A stretch of 64,000 nucleotides of DNA from Callaeas wilsoni (lineage: Eukaryota; Chordata; Aves; Passeriformes; Callaeidae), in the NCBI GenBank assembly GCA_013398955.1, contig VWPU01005246.1:1-64000 (forward strand). Reading direction: 5' to 3'. Position numbers and translations under genes: made by a program. Each line of letters begins with the position of its first letter. The stretch's first letter is position 1. Shown here piece after piece: positions 1 to 51,593 of the stretch. The notes beneath the pieces are model-generated. The model was not told where the DNA came from. It ran no database searches and was given only the letters and a program-made list of their open reading frames with translations.

Positions 1-1663
1 CCAGTCCTCCCCCCCCAGTCCCCTAGGATTAGATTATAAGAATGTCTCGTTCAATTTGAAACCTGAAATACTGCTGGGGTACCACTGAATTTCGTGTGAT
101 AGCATTTTTATGCAATTTTAATGCATTTTTCAGCATACACGAAAGTGCTGTCACAGCTAAGAAGTTATTCTGCTATTTGTTCTTCACTTGCTAAAAAAAA
201 GAAATTACATTTGGACACAGTTTTCCTAGTAGTAGTTTGTACATGTTAGCAGTTTACTTTCAGCCTTTATGAGCGAACAACATAATATTTGTTTAATATG
301 AGGAAGCAGGGGTAAGTGATCTGCAATCAGAAAGCTTGTATTAAAATGGCTCCCACAGGTTTTGTTAAACCAGGATCTGTTTCAAATCTGCACCTCCAGA
401 CACGCTGCTGACAGTGAAGCGCATTTGTGCGAGCTGCCCTCGTGCATGTAATGAAACGGAGCATCGTGAGTCTGTTAAAGTTCACTATTTTCAATCACTC
501 GAGTGTAATTCTTTTATAGTTCACAAAAAACAAATGTCTGCATTGCAGCAAGATGTCTGAGGCAAGGTAGAGACAGCAGCGTTGTGCCTCGGCTCAGCCC
601 AATGGCGCTGCTCCGCCAGCGCCGGAGCCAATTGCCGCAGCAGGCAGGTTAAAGATTGACAATTGCAGTGGCAAGGCTGAGAAAGGCCTTCTGGAAATTT
701 CTGCCATCTTTGTTCCATCTAAGTAAAGCAAATTCAGCCAAGCTGAAGAATTCCGTGTGTATATATTTGGTGCTTTGTCAAGGTACAGTGTTATCACTCA
801 CTTCCTTAGGTTGCATAATAAGCAGCACTCTGCTGTTTTTTTCTGTTCAGGACAGATGGAATGTGGGGTTTTGTTTAAGTGACAGATGCAGGGAAAAAGC
901 ACGTATGCTTTCTCCTCAAGATTTTACTGGCGTGGATCTTGTTACTATCACAATTAGACAGGGCATATATGAAGCAATGCAGCTGAGGTTTATTCAGCTT
1001 GGTGCAAATGGCCATTATTCTGATTATAACTAGCAGTTAATCATATAATTGCACTGTAAGTTTTCTGGCTACTAGAGAGTAATTTGAATTGCCCAGGATG
1101 AATATGATTAGCCATTATTATTTAGTGCCAACATCCAGTTACTTTTGTAATTAACTGGACAAAGAATGGAGTGGGGGGGGAAACAAAGGAGTGATCCGGA
1201 TTATAAATCATGGTGGAAACAGTAGCTTTTTAAAAGCTACATGCCTTTTTCATTCTTTGCAGGCAAACTGTTTTACTTGGAAGCTAAATAGTGCTAGGGA
1301 AAAGCTGAGTAATTTCTTTAAACAAATGACACTACTTAACATATTGGGAATGAAAAAAATGCAGAGTATAAACCACTCCAAATGTAACAGTCACCCCCCC
1401 TCACAGCGGGTAGGAGTATTGAAATGTAGCAGAAAACCTACGTTGCTACTAAGAGTAATAAAAGGAACTTTGTGCTCAAAAAGCAGAAATAGATAGATTA
1501 CATTACAAATTTAGCCCTTCATCCCAGTGTCCAGACTTCAACTGGCTCATCTTCCTGAGCTGTCTTCCATTTTGTGATACCACTTCTGCTTGAGGTTTTT
1601 GTTGTTGTTTCTGCTTTTGTTTTGTTTCTTCCGTTTTGCTTTGTTTTCTAGTGTATTGTCTTG

Positions 1664-1713
1664 TATCACTTTTCAGCTACTGGCCCCATGGATCCAATAG
1701 CTGAAAAGTGATA
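1664..1713. repeat. perfect 16-bp inverted repeat, 18-nt loop
   Basis: TATCACTTTTCAGCTA at 1664-1679 pairs exactly with TAGCTGAAAAGTGATA at 1698-1713. Either strand would form a stable hairpin. Confidence 0.95.
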
Positions 1714-4700
1714 GGTCGGGGTCAGTTTTCCATAGTGCTGGTACTGCTCCAGCATAATTGGTTAAAGGGAGATAAATCTCAGTAAAAGCTCTCCTCTGTC
1801 TGGAATTCAGGGTGTTAATTTGAATTTCCTAAATATCTTGAACAAAACCTTTGCCCATGTAAAATGGAGTAGACAGCAATTTTCAAATTTTGTTATTTGT
1901 GGATCCCCAGTATTTTTCCCATGGGCACATGAATCCCATTAGAGTGCCTTTAAGCCTGTTAGCCTAGGTTTGATTTACTTGGTTATTGTCTGCAAACCCC
2001 TTTGTGGTACTGCGCTGGCTTTGAGGGCTCTGCAGACTGGAAACCATCACAGTAGGCCATCAAGCTTGGCCCTTTAAATTGTATTTAGAAAGTGTTTAAA
2101 ATACATTTGTTAATAAACATGTCTTGTATTCATGAGTTAAAGACTAATTTAGCCATAGCTACATAGGAAGTGAGTTTCATGTATTTGGTAGTTGTCTGCC
2201 ATTCTTATGTTAACCCTTTATTGCCCGTCATCAGAGCATCTGTGTTTCACACTGAGATTAAAACCATGCTGTAACAGGATGTTAACATTCTTAATTCAGT
2301 TGATGTAATCATCTACTTTCAGGCATGATTGTTCTCAAATTACATTTTTAGCATCTGAAATCTGTAGCTATTTGGTTGCCTTGCTTGGGCCTCAGCTGTA
2401 TAGTTTATAGACTTAAAGATGACTGTGTAGCACCAAGGATCCCCCTCCCTCCCCTGATTTTCCTCTTTTGTGCAGCTGTTTTGAATGGACACTGAATAAG
2501 AGTGAGGTTTTAAAAGAACCAAAATGTTCTTTAAATGTAAAATACAGTTACTTTGCTTGTTATCACAGGTAACCAGCTTAAACATTGCTGTACACAGATA
2601 TCTGAACGAGCCTTTTGTGTATGTTAATTACTTAATACAAAGTGTTATTTACTTAATACACATGGAGCATTTTGCAGGGAATTCTGCAAAAGGAAATGTA
2701 AAATATGAGGTGCTCACACTGGAGAGTGAAGCTAAAATTGAGTGATTTCCTTAGTAACCTGTGACTTCACAAATCCCCCTGCCTTGTGCCTTTTTAGTTA
2801 AACGTTCGGATGTCAGGTGTCCTTTGGTCCTTCTTTACCATTTCTGATATTTAGATGCTGGCTTTGAGTCTTGCCCTGCTGTGTAAACAGGAGCTGCTGG
2901 TATTGAACAAAGTGCTACCATTTTAGCTCCAGAGCAGGAGTGAGGCAGTGCAGTGCTGGCAGACGCCATTTTAAGAGCCCTGCATAAATAGCATAGCTAC
3001 CGATGAGTAAGAGACTGTTATAGGTGAGTGCTCATACAAAGCTGCTATTTATTCAGCAATGGCATGCAAATAGTGGTTTTTGTTTTTAAATTTTTATTGA
3101 ATGCAGTTTTTTGGAATCATTATTTAGGATTGCTGCTCACAAATGTGATGCATGAGAGGCAGGAATTATCTTAAAGGTGAAATTCAGTTTTAGTGCTTAT
3201 GTTCTTTAATCAGTTTTTTTGTTTTATTTTCTGTTAATTAAAAGGAAAAATGAGTTCCAGATGTATGTAGTTCTTGATCTGAAATTCATGTGTTATTCCC
3301 TGATGTAGATCTAGATTGTGTATGTGGGCATTAGCTGTTTCGAGTGGTTTTCCATATCTGTCAGTTTTTCTTGGTTAAATGTCAAGGTGCAGTAGTTCAT
3401 CTGCAACTTTTAATTGCTCTTTGTAGTTACTATGGGTTAGAGCAGCTGTATATATTCTTGTATATGTACGTTTTCTCAGGTAGGTACTACTATTAGTAAA
3501 GGAATGATTTTCATAAACAGAAAAGTCAGTATGTAATTTAGGGATGGGAAATTTGGAAACCTGAATTTTATATTAAAAAAAAACACTCTCTCTTCAGTTT
3601 GGTAGAGAACATATTTAAAAATTAGGCAGCTATGTTATTTTTCCATTTTTACCTAAGTATCAATAAATCTTGTATGTTTGCAATCCTTTTTTTTTTTTTT
3701 TCTTTCTGTGCCCAACTCTCCCCAAAGGAATAACCTCCACCCCTTCTACCCTCATTCAGACACGCTAAACTAGTTTGTATGAAACAAATTAGCTTAACAT
3801 TTTAGAAAACAAACTTTCATTGTTGTTGTTGTTGCAAGTTTTGTCAATATGAGTAGGGAAGTTTTAAATGATTAATTGGTGTTCTGGTCATTTGACAGGG
3901 AAACTGGCAAAGCTTAAATTTCAGTTGTGTTCTTAAAATGTGTTCCTCTGCATTCATTCATCTTAATGAGGAAATAAGAGTAGCTTTCAGAATTACATAA
4001 GCTATTTATTGTATTCATTTAGGTACTTAATTGAGTATATTCCAGTATCATTTGTGATCTGCAGCCTCAGAGCATCCCATTCATACATGCATGACAGTAA
4101 TACATGCTGGCTGGAATAGCTGCTCTGAGCCCTGCAAAAACGAGTTCTCAAAATAAAAACTCTCTAGAATAGTCTGCTTGACCACACAGTTATTGTTTCC
4201 ATGGGACTGGATACTTATTTTTAATTATTTTGCTGCTAATTTGGTCTTAATTTTCCTTTTATTTTGTTGTGGGTAAGAGTAAGGTAACTGATAAAGAACC
4301 TGCTTTTCTTGAATTGTTAAATTGGAAATCTTTTGCTAATATCTGCATTTGGAAGTTTGTGGTTTATAAAGTATTTTCAGAATTTTCCTTGTATCACTGG
4401 AGAGTGCAAAGGTGAAAAGATGTCAGCTTTAGAAAAGTTACTGTAAACTTGTTATGAATTGCTGGTATGTATTTATAAACTTGAATCTCAAAGATGACCA
4501 CTCCAGTCATCACTGCCAACATTCAAACAATGTCATGTTGTGGAAGTCATTATGCAGTACAACAAATGAAGCAATGGGAGATGCTTTTGAAGAGCTGTGA
4601 ATGTTCAGTATCTTTTATAGCTATGTCTAACACACTTTTATTTAACTGTTTCTCATCAACATTGGGACTTTTTTTTTTTCCAGAACAATGTCTCTGGTTT

Positions 4701-6189
4701 TCTTCTATACTTAAATGCTTGTGCCCTTAAAAGATTAATTAATTGCAGAGAACAGGGAGCTGCCTCTGTTCCTCTGAGGCTCAGGTTCATAGTGTTGTAG
4801 GTAGTTGCTGGATTTTGTGTGAGTGATGCACAGTGTGCACATGTGTGTATGGGGAATGCGCTCCTCCATTGCTAAGAAGGTGGAGAACCTTGATATCAAG
4901 TGGAGAAGGCAGTTTTGACTGGTCACTTACACTTAAAATCTTTGGGAATGCTGTTTTCAGGCATCCTGTATGTGATGTTTGCATCACTGCCCATGGCAGC
5001 GGTTTGGAACTAGATCATCTCTTAGGTCCTGTCCAAGGCGAGCCATTCTGTCATGCTGTGATTCTTTGTATCAAGATTTTGCAAGATACTTTGTTCAGCT
5101 TGCAAGTGTTTCTGAAGAATCTTTTTCTTGTTCCTAGAACTATTGCAAGAACACTTAAAAGGGAGGAAACTGACTCAGTTTCCTAAATTAAGCTCATTAG
5201 ATGAGTGGGACAGATTCTGAGCTGAAAAACCCTCCTATGCTGTAACTAATAGGTAGGAGTCCTGCCGTGTAACCCCCTGCAGTGCTGGGCTTGGGCCCAG
5301 GGGCACAGAACATCCTCAGTCAGCCTGTAACATCTCCTGGTGCTTTGGTCAGGGAAGTAGGAACGGTTCCTGCTGTGGTGTTGCCATATGGACCCATCAC
5401 TCCCATTTCTCAGCCAGGATTTGTGCACAGCTCTCTGGATTGTAATACTGATTTGTACCAACTACCGTGTCTTTCATGTTGTATCACATTCCCCTGAGGT
5501 TGTGAGTTGAACAAAATGACCTGATGGATTTGGATGAGTTTGGAATATTATGATTGCTTTAATGTAGCTTAAATGTGAGCTGCTAAAAGGATGGTTCCCT
5601 TTTCTCCTCGTGTGGTTCTCTCCCATTTTCTGCATGTCCAGCTGCACAGTGAGTTACTTTCCAGAACTGATGTGGTTAAAATGGATATGATTTCTGGAAC
5701 AAGAAGTTAAGGATTGGGGGAACCATTCCTTTTAGTGGCAGCCTGTGTAAAATGAGCATAAGTGTTCAACCTGAGTCTTGTAAAGCCTCGTATGTCCTAG
5801 TCCGTGTCTGGAACTGGATCTGTATTTTAGAAGCAGGTAATGTGCACTGCCAGATTACTTCAGTCTTAGGGAATTACTGGGTATGAATACATATTTACCT
5901 GTATGCATTACCGATTATATATACATGAAGTTTTAAAAATACGGGGCTTGTTACAGTTTGGTGATATTGAAATAGGATTTTGTAAAGAGGGAAGGGAAGA
6001 AAAAAACTCCAGTGCAGCATTGGAAGAGAACAATGAACCCATCCCATGAGCCCATCCCTTCCCTTTGCTTAGCAGAGGAATGGGCAAAGGCAAGTGGTGC
6101 ATGAAATGTTTTGGTGTCTGCAGGCCACTGCCAGCTCCTCTTTGCTGAGGCCCCTGGGAAAGGGTGTAACAAATGTGCAGGATAATTGA

Positions 6190-6311
6190 TCTGCCCATGC
6201 ATAGTAAATATGTGAGCACTGTAGTTCGGTTGGCTGTGTGGTGCATTTAATCTGCCCATGCAAAATAAATCTGAGAAGCATTGTGTTACAGTCAACTGTG
6301 CTACACATTTA
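6190..6311. repeat. imperfect tandem duplication, period ~61 bp
   Basis: Two diverged copies (6190-6250 and 6251-6311), both starting TCTGCCCATGCA and both ending near GCATTTA/ACATTTA. They look like an old local duplication. Confidence 0.5.
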
Positions 6312-7987
6312 CCATAATTCTGGTCACATGGGTGCCTTGCCTTGCTCCTGAAATGATCAGAGTAGTCCATGAGCTGGGAGGTAGATGCTGGTAGAATAGA
6401 ACTTCCCTTCAGTGTTTAGTGACTTTAAAGAGCTTATTTTGTAAACTCTTTCTATATCCAAACGACAAAGAATAATGATTTCTGGCATTCGTGGAACTTC
6501 TCAGCTTTGGGTCTTCCATACATTGAGCTTGGTTAATTTGTATGTAAAATTTCTGCTGACATAACTGTACTGTTTAGAACTGTGAAAGGAGTTGCAACCC
6601 AACTGCCCAGTAGCTCATACTTGATTAAAAGTAGTTTTGTCAAATAACAAACTAAAAAGTCCTTCTGCTGTTAAGTTTTACTTTGTTTAGGAATCTCTTT
6701 TAACTTATACCAGTAACAAAACTCCTTCTAGTGTAAACTGTTTGTCAGGCTGAAGAGTTTCTCTGGTGTAAGTGTAACCAAGTCCTCACTGTTGTTTCCG
6801 AGCTCTGATAAGATGTCTCAGGCCGATTTATACACAGTGGCTAAAGCAAAGGTCTCTAGCTGCCCTCTTGGCCCTGTCTCTGGGGCTGGGGTCGCTGAAT
6901 GGAACCTCAGCCCTCTCCATAGCAGCAGAAATCCATAATCTGCCTTATCAGCGCAAACTGGTATCAGCAACAACTTCCATTAGCAGACTGAGTGGTAAAG
7001 TGTCCCCGTAGAAGAGAGGATCTGCATCCCTCATGGCTCTTGTGCTCTGGTGGTATCAGTGGACACTGCAGTACCTGCCTGGGGCTCCAGAACCCCATTT
7101 GTCTATCATTTTGAATTTGGGTTTGCTTCAAAATGGTGTATTTTCCTTTACCTTTGATCTGGGATAGTCACATCTCCAAAACTGCTCTGTATCTCTGTGT
7201 TCATTCTTGTTGATTTTTCCTCTCCCTTCCACTTCTTTCCCCAAAATGACTTAACTAGCCAAATTGATTGAGTTGTTTTCTTGAATGGCATCACTATAAG
7301 AAAGCAGAATATCAGAAAGTCAGATGTAGTTTGTAATAATTTAATCCTGCCTGGAGCAAATGAAAATTGACTGTGTAAGATTGAATGGTAACAACTCTAT
7401 ACTGTTTACTCTTTATGATTAATAATTGGTGGAATTGTATTGCCAATAAATTATAACTATTCAGTTTTCTGTTATACAGTCTAGTTCCAAAATCCTTAAA
7501 ATTACTTATTTAATAGTTTTTAAAATTACATTTTACCTTCTAATTTTGCAAGTTGTTCTGTGTTGCTAAGTCTGTTACTTCAGCTAATCTGTTCACGAAT
7601 GCTGATGAGCATTTAAATGTTGGCAGGCATCTGTCCACATGGTTTATCTGAGATTAGAAGCTGCAAGGAACAGAATTCCTGTTTGTCTGTCACACACATA
7701 CAGTTCATACATACATTGCCATGATCTTCAGTACATGTTACAAGACTGTCATTGGTACAAAAATGTGACTTTTGTGCTTGGTAACTTGCAGCATTTGTGT
7801 GTACCTGGATTGTTTTTCAATGTGTTTTGATCAATGTATGCTCTGGCAAACAGCAAACCTTTCATTCCGTCAGAAACTTTAATGTAGTTGTGTTAGACAG
7901 CGTTGGGTTGAACTGGATGGATAGAAGTTAGTAATGGGAGTATTACAGTCCATAAAGTATTCTAATTCACCTTTTTGAATCCTGCAG

Positions 7988-47460
<39,473 letters not shown>

Positions 47461-47490
47461 CTGCTAACAAGAAGTTCATACAATTGTTGG

Positions 47491-47500
47491 AATAAATAAA
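47491..47500 (+). promoter_or_regulatory. ZMYND8: proximal poly(A) signal candidate (overlapping AATAAA x2)
   Basis: AATAAATAAA lies 31 nt after the stop codon. It could give a very short 3' UTR. Confidence 0.4.
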
Positions 47501-48732
47501 TTAATAGAAATGTGACAGATAAACACAGTTCTTTGGATTAACCTCAGAGGTTCAGACTTTAGCTTTGTGTATGTGTACAAAGCATTAATTACACTACATT
47601 AATGTAAAGCATTAGTGCTGGCTTAAAAAAGCTGAGGACAGGTAAGATCCATATTAAATCTATGCTTCTTTTGTAAATAATGTACAATTTGTGGATGTCA
47701 TTAGAGTACCATCTCCTTTTTATATTTGTATTGACTTTAACTTATAAAGAGCGTTTGAAGTTGGAAAAGGAAGGTTTAAAACAGCCTTACCACAACCTAA
47801 TGCTGAAAACTGGTCTTGGGAAACTGCATCAAATGATCTGAGAATCTGAGCAGCTTTTTGCATTTGGAATTTTAAAAATTCCTGCACTTTGACACTCTTG
47901 TGGAATTTCTCTGAACAACCAAGTGATGAAGGATATCTCTTTTCAGTTAACTCTATTAGGCAAATTATGTGGACTTGAAATCCATAAAAATTTACACTGT
48001 TTTTCACAATGACCAGGCTGACAACAGTATTAATGTTGTTTACAGGTTAAAATTAATCTAAAATTTCATTTAGTCTAAGATCAGAACATTTGGAAAGTGT
48101 AATGGCAGCTGGTTGTAGCAGGATTTCTGATTACTGATATCAAAGATTGAGGAAAGTAAAGTTTGTTCCTATGCTTCACAGTTTTCTTATTTTTTAAAAA
48201 ATCCTCCCAAAGGACTTTGAACAAGAACTAGGTGTGGAGCAAAACGTGGCTTGGGAAACACGGGCAAAGGACTTTTGATGCTGGGCCAGAGCATGTATTA
48301 TTTATATGATGGAATTTCTGTTTTTCTGTAAGCATGAAGCAGTACAGTATGAGAGGAAGCACCCCGGAGATGCTGTCTGTTACACTGAGACTGTAGTCCC
48401 ATTTTGTATGTTGTGTAAAACGCAAGCATTGAACAAAGCGAAGGTGATGTATGTATATGAGAAAATTAATTGTATGATATCATTCCAGTACATTCTGTTG
48501 TACATTTTAGTCATGTTGATTTCTCCCATTGTTTATATAAGAATGCGGTTTGTACAGTCTCCAGCTAGTACCCAGATTAGAGGGAAAAAGTATTAGAAGA
48601 AAAAAAAAGCGAGAACAGAATATTCATTAATTGCAGTTGTGTCAAAACTAGCCTAGCTGGCCTTATTTGTGAAGCATAATTGCTTTTAGCATATGGAAGT
48701 ATTTTTTCACATTTTCTTTGTATAAAATTTGT

Positions 48733-48738
48733 ATTAAA
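48733..48738 (+). promoter_or_regulatory. ZMYND8: distal poly(A) signal candidate (ATTAAA)
   Basis: ATTAAA is followed within 30-45 nt by a T/GT-rich element (TTGTGTTTCTTTGTG). A second ATTAAA sits at 48845-48850, followed by TGTTCTGTGTTCC. Confidence 0.5.
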
Positions 48739-48870
48739 CTTAAATATCTTTTTTGACAATTGTGTTTCTTTGTGACTAAGACAGGTGACACACACGATAT
48801 GCTTTGGGTTTCTCCAATTTTTCAAGAAACGTCACAATTTTTTTATTAAACTGTTTTAGAAAAATGTTCT

Positions 48871-50690
48871 GTGTTCCTGGATTTCCAGTTTTGGTTCAGT
48901 CTGGAGGAATGTTCATTCCTGCACGGTCTCCAGATCACAGGTAATTTCACTTATGTTGGCATCTTCTGTCTCAGAAGTGTGGGACCTTTGGCTCCAAGCC
49001 TGTCCAGTTTGATGCTGTGTAACATTTAGTCAGTGGCTGGACTGGGCTTGGACTGATACCCATCACTGTTGGGTGTCTTTGTGGGTTAGAAATGGGGCCT
49101 CTCAGGGGGAGTGCAGTTGTAGCCCCTCAAGAGGGCATGAATGGGCAAGACTTCTGTGTGTGTGTCATTTAAGTGAGAAGAAACGGGGAGCTTATGAACC
49201 ATCTCATTGTAAAATCTGTGAATATTGTCTGAAGTTCCTGCTGCTGTTTACAGAAAAGCACAAAACTTGAAAGCTCAAAATGATGTTTTGGCCTTCCCCA
49301 TGGACTCTGGATGCTGAAACGAGGCCTTGTGTTAGCAGAAAACAAAGAGATGTACCAGATGTACAAACTGTTGTAGGAAACCCTGCTGCTTTCTGACACT
49401 CCAGCCAGCCTGTGGAGGTTTTTTCTTTATTGATGAGCGTTGGTTTTTTCTACAGAAGAGTTGTTTTCTTTCCTCCTCCAAAGTAACAGGTGACCTAGTG
49501 AGGTATATAGAAAATGGAGAAATACATAAAACCACAGGTGAAGGAGCTGAGCGAGACCTGGACGTGTTCTGTGCATGTTCCCAGGCCTTCTGTATGTTCC
49601 CAAGTACAGAATTGCTGTCGATCCCCTCTTGGAGCCGTGATGAATTGCCTGGAACAGTAAATCCTGATACTCTTGCTGCACTGAGAGAGGAATGTGCCAC
49701 GGTGACTGGAAGGAAGTGGTGACACTTGTGTGACAGATGTGTTCCTGACCCCGGTGTGTCCCACCCAAAGCTCTGCTAAGAATGTCAGCAACAAAACCAA
49801 GAGCTTTCAAACCTTTAAATATATTCAGAAGCAAAATCTTCCAAGAAACTTTAAGAAAAAAACCAGAATCAGTGCTCAGACAATTGACTCAATTAAGGCA
49901 GGTGTTAAATTTGGAATTCCAAGGAAGATCACTTAGCTGATTGATGGGGTATTAAAAGCTGAAGTTCGGCTTCTCTAGGAATCTGCAATCCCTGGCATTT
50001 AGTCCTCTTTCAAAAGTTTATTTAACAGAGAGCTTACCTTGCAAGCATTAGTCAATTCTCCACTGACTTTTTCACAAATAGGAAGTTATATCACAAGTGA
50101 AGGAAATCATTCTTACAGCAGAGAAACCTTGAGGAAAAACTCTGCTCAGCAAGCCCTGCTAGAAGAGAAGAGCAATGCCTCTGCTAGAAAAGTGACATTT
50201 TGTGTGGAGTTGTGCTAAGCCCAGAGAGCAGCTCTTTGCAATGCCCCCACAGCCTGTACTGCAAGGCTGGGTTTGGTCACGCTGATGTGTCACAGCTGCT
50301 GTGGGCTGCTGCCTTGGATTAATTTCAGATCAGATTTTTCTGCTTTAGCTTGGCAGAAAATCCCCTCTCAGATCTAGCACTGTTTTCTCTAAATGTTTTT
50401 AGAGGTTGGGAATATCCCTCAGGTTTGTGTGGCACTTGTGTAACCCTTTGAGAGGTGAGGGCTGTAGCACTCTAACCCCTCCTTCCAGAGAGGCTTTGAT
50501 CCTTCTGACCTTACCTGGTGCCACAGCAAGGAACAATCAGCAGTTTTCAAAGTAAGAGATCCATCCAGGCCCAGAGAATTTAAATATTTTGACAGCAGGC
50601 CAGCCTTGAAACAGGGAGCACATATTCCACATCCTACCTCCAGATCCAAGAGTGGCGGCAGAGAAGGCAGGTAATCCAGTCCCCCAAAAT
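48871..50690. other. intergenic interval between convergent ZMYND8 and EYA2
   Basis: About 1.8 kb between the likely distal poly(A) site of ZMYND8 and the inferred EYA2 poly(A) site. Overlapping open frames on the - strand at ~49330-49830 (up to 135 codons) match no family I recognise and lack splice or start support. Confidence 0.55.
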
Positions 50691-51512
50691 GTAAACATGT
50701 TTTTATTTAATGCCTTTCACTCATCACAAGGTACTTTTCCCCCATCCTCAGCCCCAAGACGGCAGCATAAGGCACCGTGTAGACACATGCACAGTCCATG
50801 TACCATCTTGGTAAGGTTCAGAAACACAGCTACAGTTCTTACCAGCAGTACCATGTGTCCTTACTACTCATGTACACAATATGATTCTCCTCAGAGTTTG
50901 TTCTGGAGAAATGAACTATTAATTTAGAACAGTAAGACTTTCCCCACCCCGCACCCCCCAAAAGCCAGATGAAAAACACAGGTACAGAGCTTAATACCAG
51001 AGTAATGAGATTAGTTCATAAATTAAAAAAATACAAAAAAGAAAAACCAAACACAAAAAACCCAACCAACCCAAAAAAAAAAAAAATCAACAGTTTCACT
51101 CCTATTTTCAGAAGGTCCTGTGTGATGTGATGGATTGCGCAGAGATTCCTTGCTGTGTCCTCTTCCCCTTTGAAAACCAAGAACGCTGACAGGGAGACCC
51201 AGACTTGTAGCATTTGCCTTGTTGATGGCAAAAAGGCCATTAGAGCTCTGTGCCTCCACCTTAGCCACCAACTGCAGCATCCCAGCGACTGATCAGGAGG
51301 ATTTTCCTCTGTCCAAAGGAGGGAGGACTTGAGACAATATTCTTTGGCTGCAAGTTCTTAAAGACTTCCACTGAAAGGGTTCTCCTTCAAAAAAAAGAAA
51401 AACTGCAGTTGCTGTGGGATTTTTTTTTTTTACTAAGAAAATGATGAGGAATAGGTGGAATCGATGTAAGAGTCTGAGTGAAGCCCTCCCAGTGCTAAGA
51501 TGTTGGGGTCTG
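50690..51512 (-). other. EYA2: EYA2 3' UTR (inferred)
   Basis: Runs from the stop codon to just past AATAAA at 50707-50702. It contains a U-rich stretch on the - strand (51030-51090) and another T/A run near 51390-51430. The length is an inference from the poly(A) signal. Confidence 0.55.
50702..50707 (-). promoter_or_regulatory. EYA2: EYA2 poly(A) signal candidate (AATAAA)
   Basis: The first canonical AATAAA on the - strand downstream of the EYA2 stop, about 0.8 kb after it. Confidence 0.55.
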
Positions 51513-51593
51513 CTACAAATATTCAAGTTCCAAGGCGTGCCGAAGAGCTTCCAGGTCAGCGTGACAAGAGATTCTCCAGAAGGGCATGTTGTG
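51513..51593 (-). CDS. EYA2: EYA2 terminal coding exon
   Basis: [20 protein letters not shown] then LELEYL and TAG at 51515-51513. This is the invariant EYA C-terminus. Acceptor CACTCTAG. It is separated from the previous exon by a 3.5-kb intron. Confidence 0.97.
   Translation of the reverse strand, partial: HNMPFWRISCHADLEALRHALELEYL

Larger units (their letters stand above)
1..7987 (+). other. ZMYND8 5' intron, no coding signal
   Basis: AT-rich intronic sequence. Open frames are short and lack family resemblance or paired splice sites. It contains a perfect hairpin at 1664-1713, a T15 run at 3687-3701 and an imperfect 61-bp tandem duplication at 6190-6311. No CpG island or first exon was found. 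Confidence 0.7.
47461..48870 (+). other. ZMYND8: ZMYND8 3' UTR (inferred)
   Basis: AT-rich sequence after the stop with no further coding signal. Three candidate poly(A) signals lie here at 47491, 48733 and 48845. The last two are followed by GT-rich stretches, suggesting a UTR of about 1.3-1.4 kb. Confidence 0.6.

Noticed and set aside
49332..49834. Overlapping - strand open frames up to 135 codons between ZMYND8 and EYA2
   Set aside because: No recognisable family, no splice-site support, and three overlapping frames open at once, as expected from composition.
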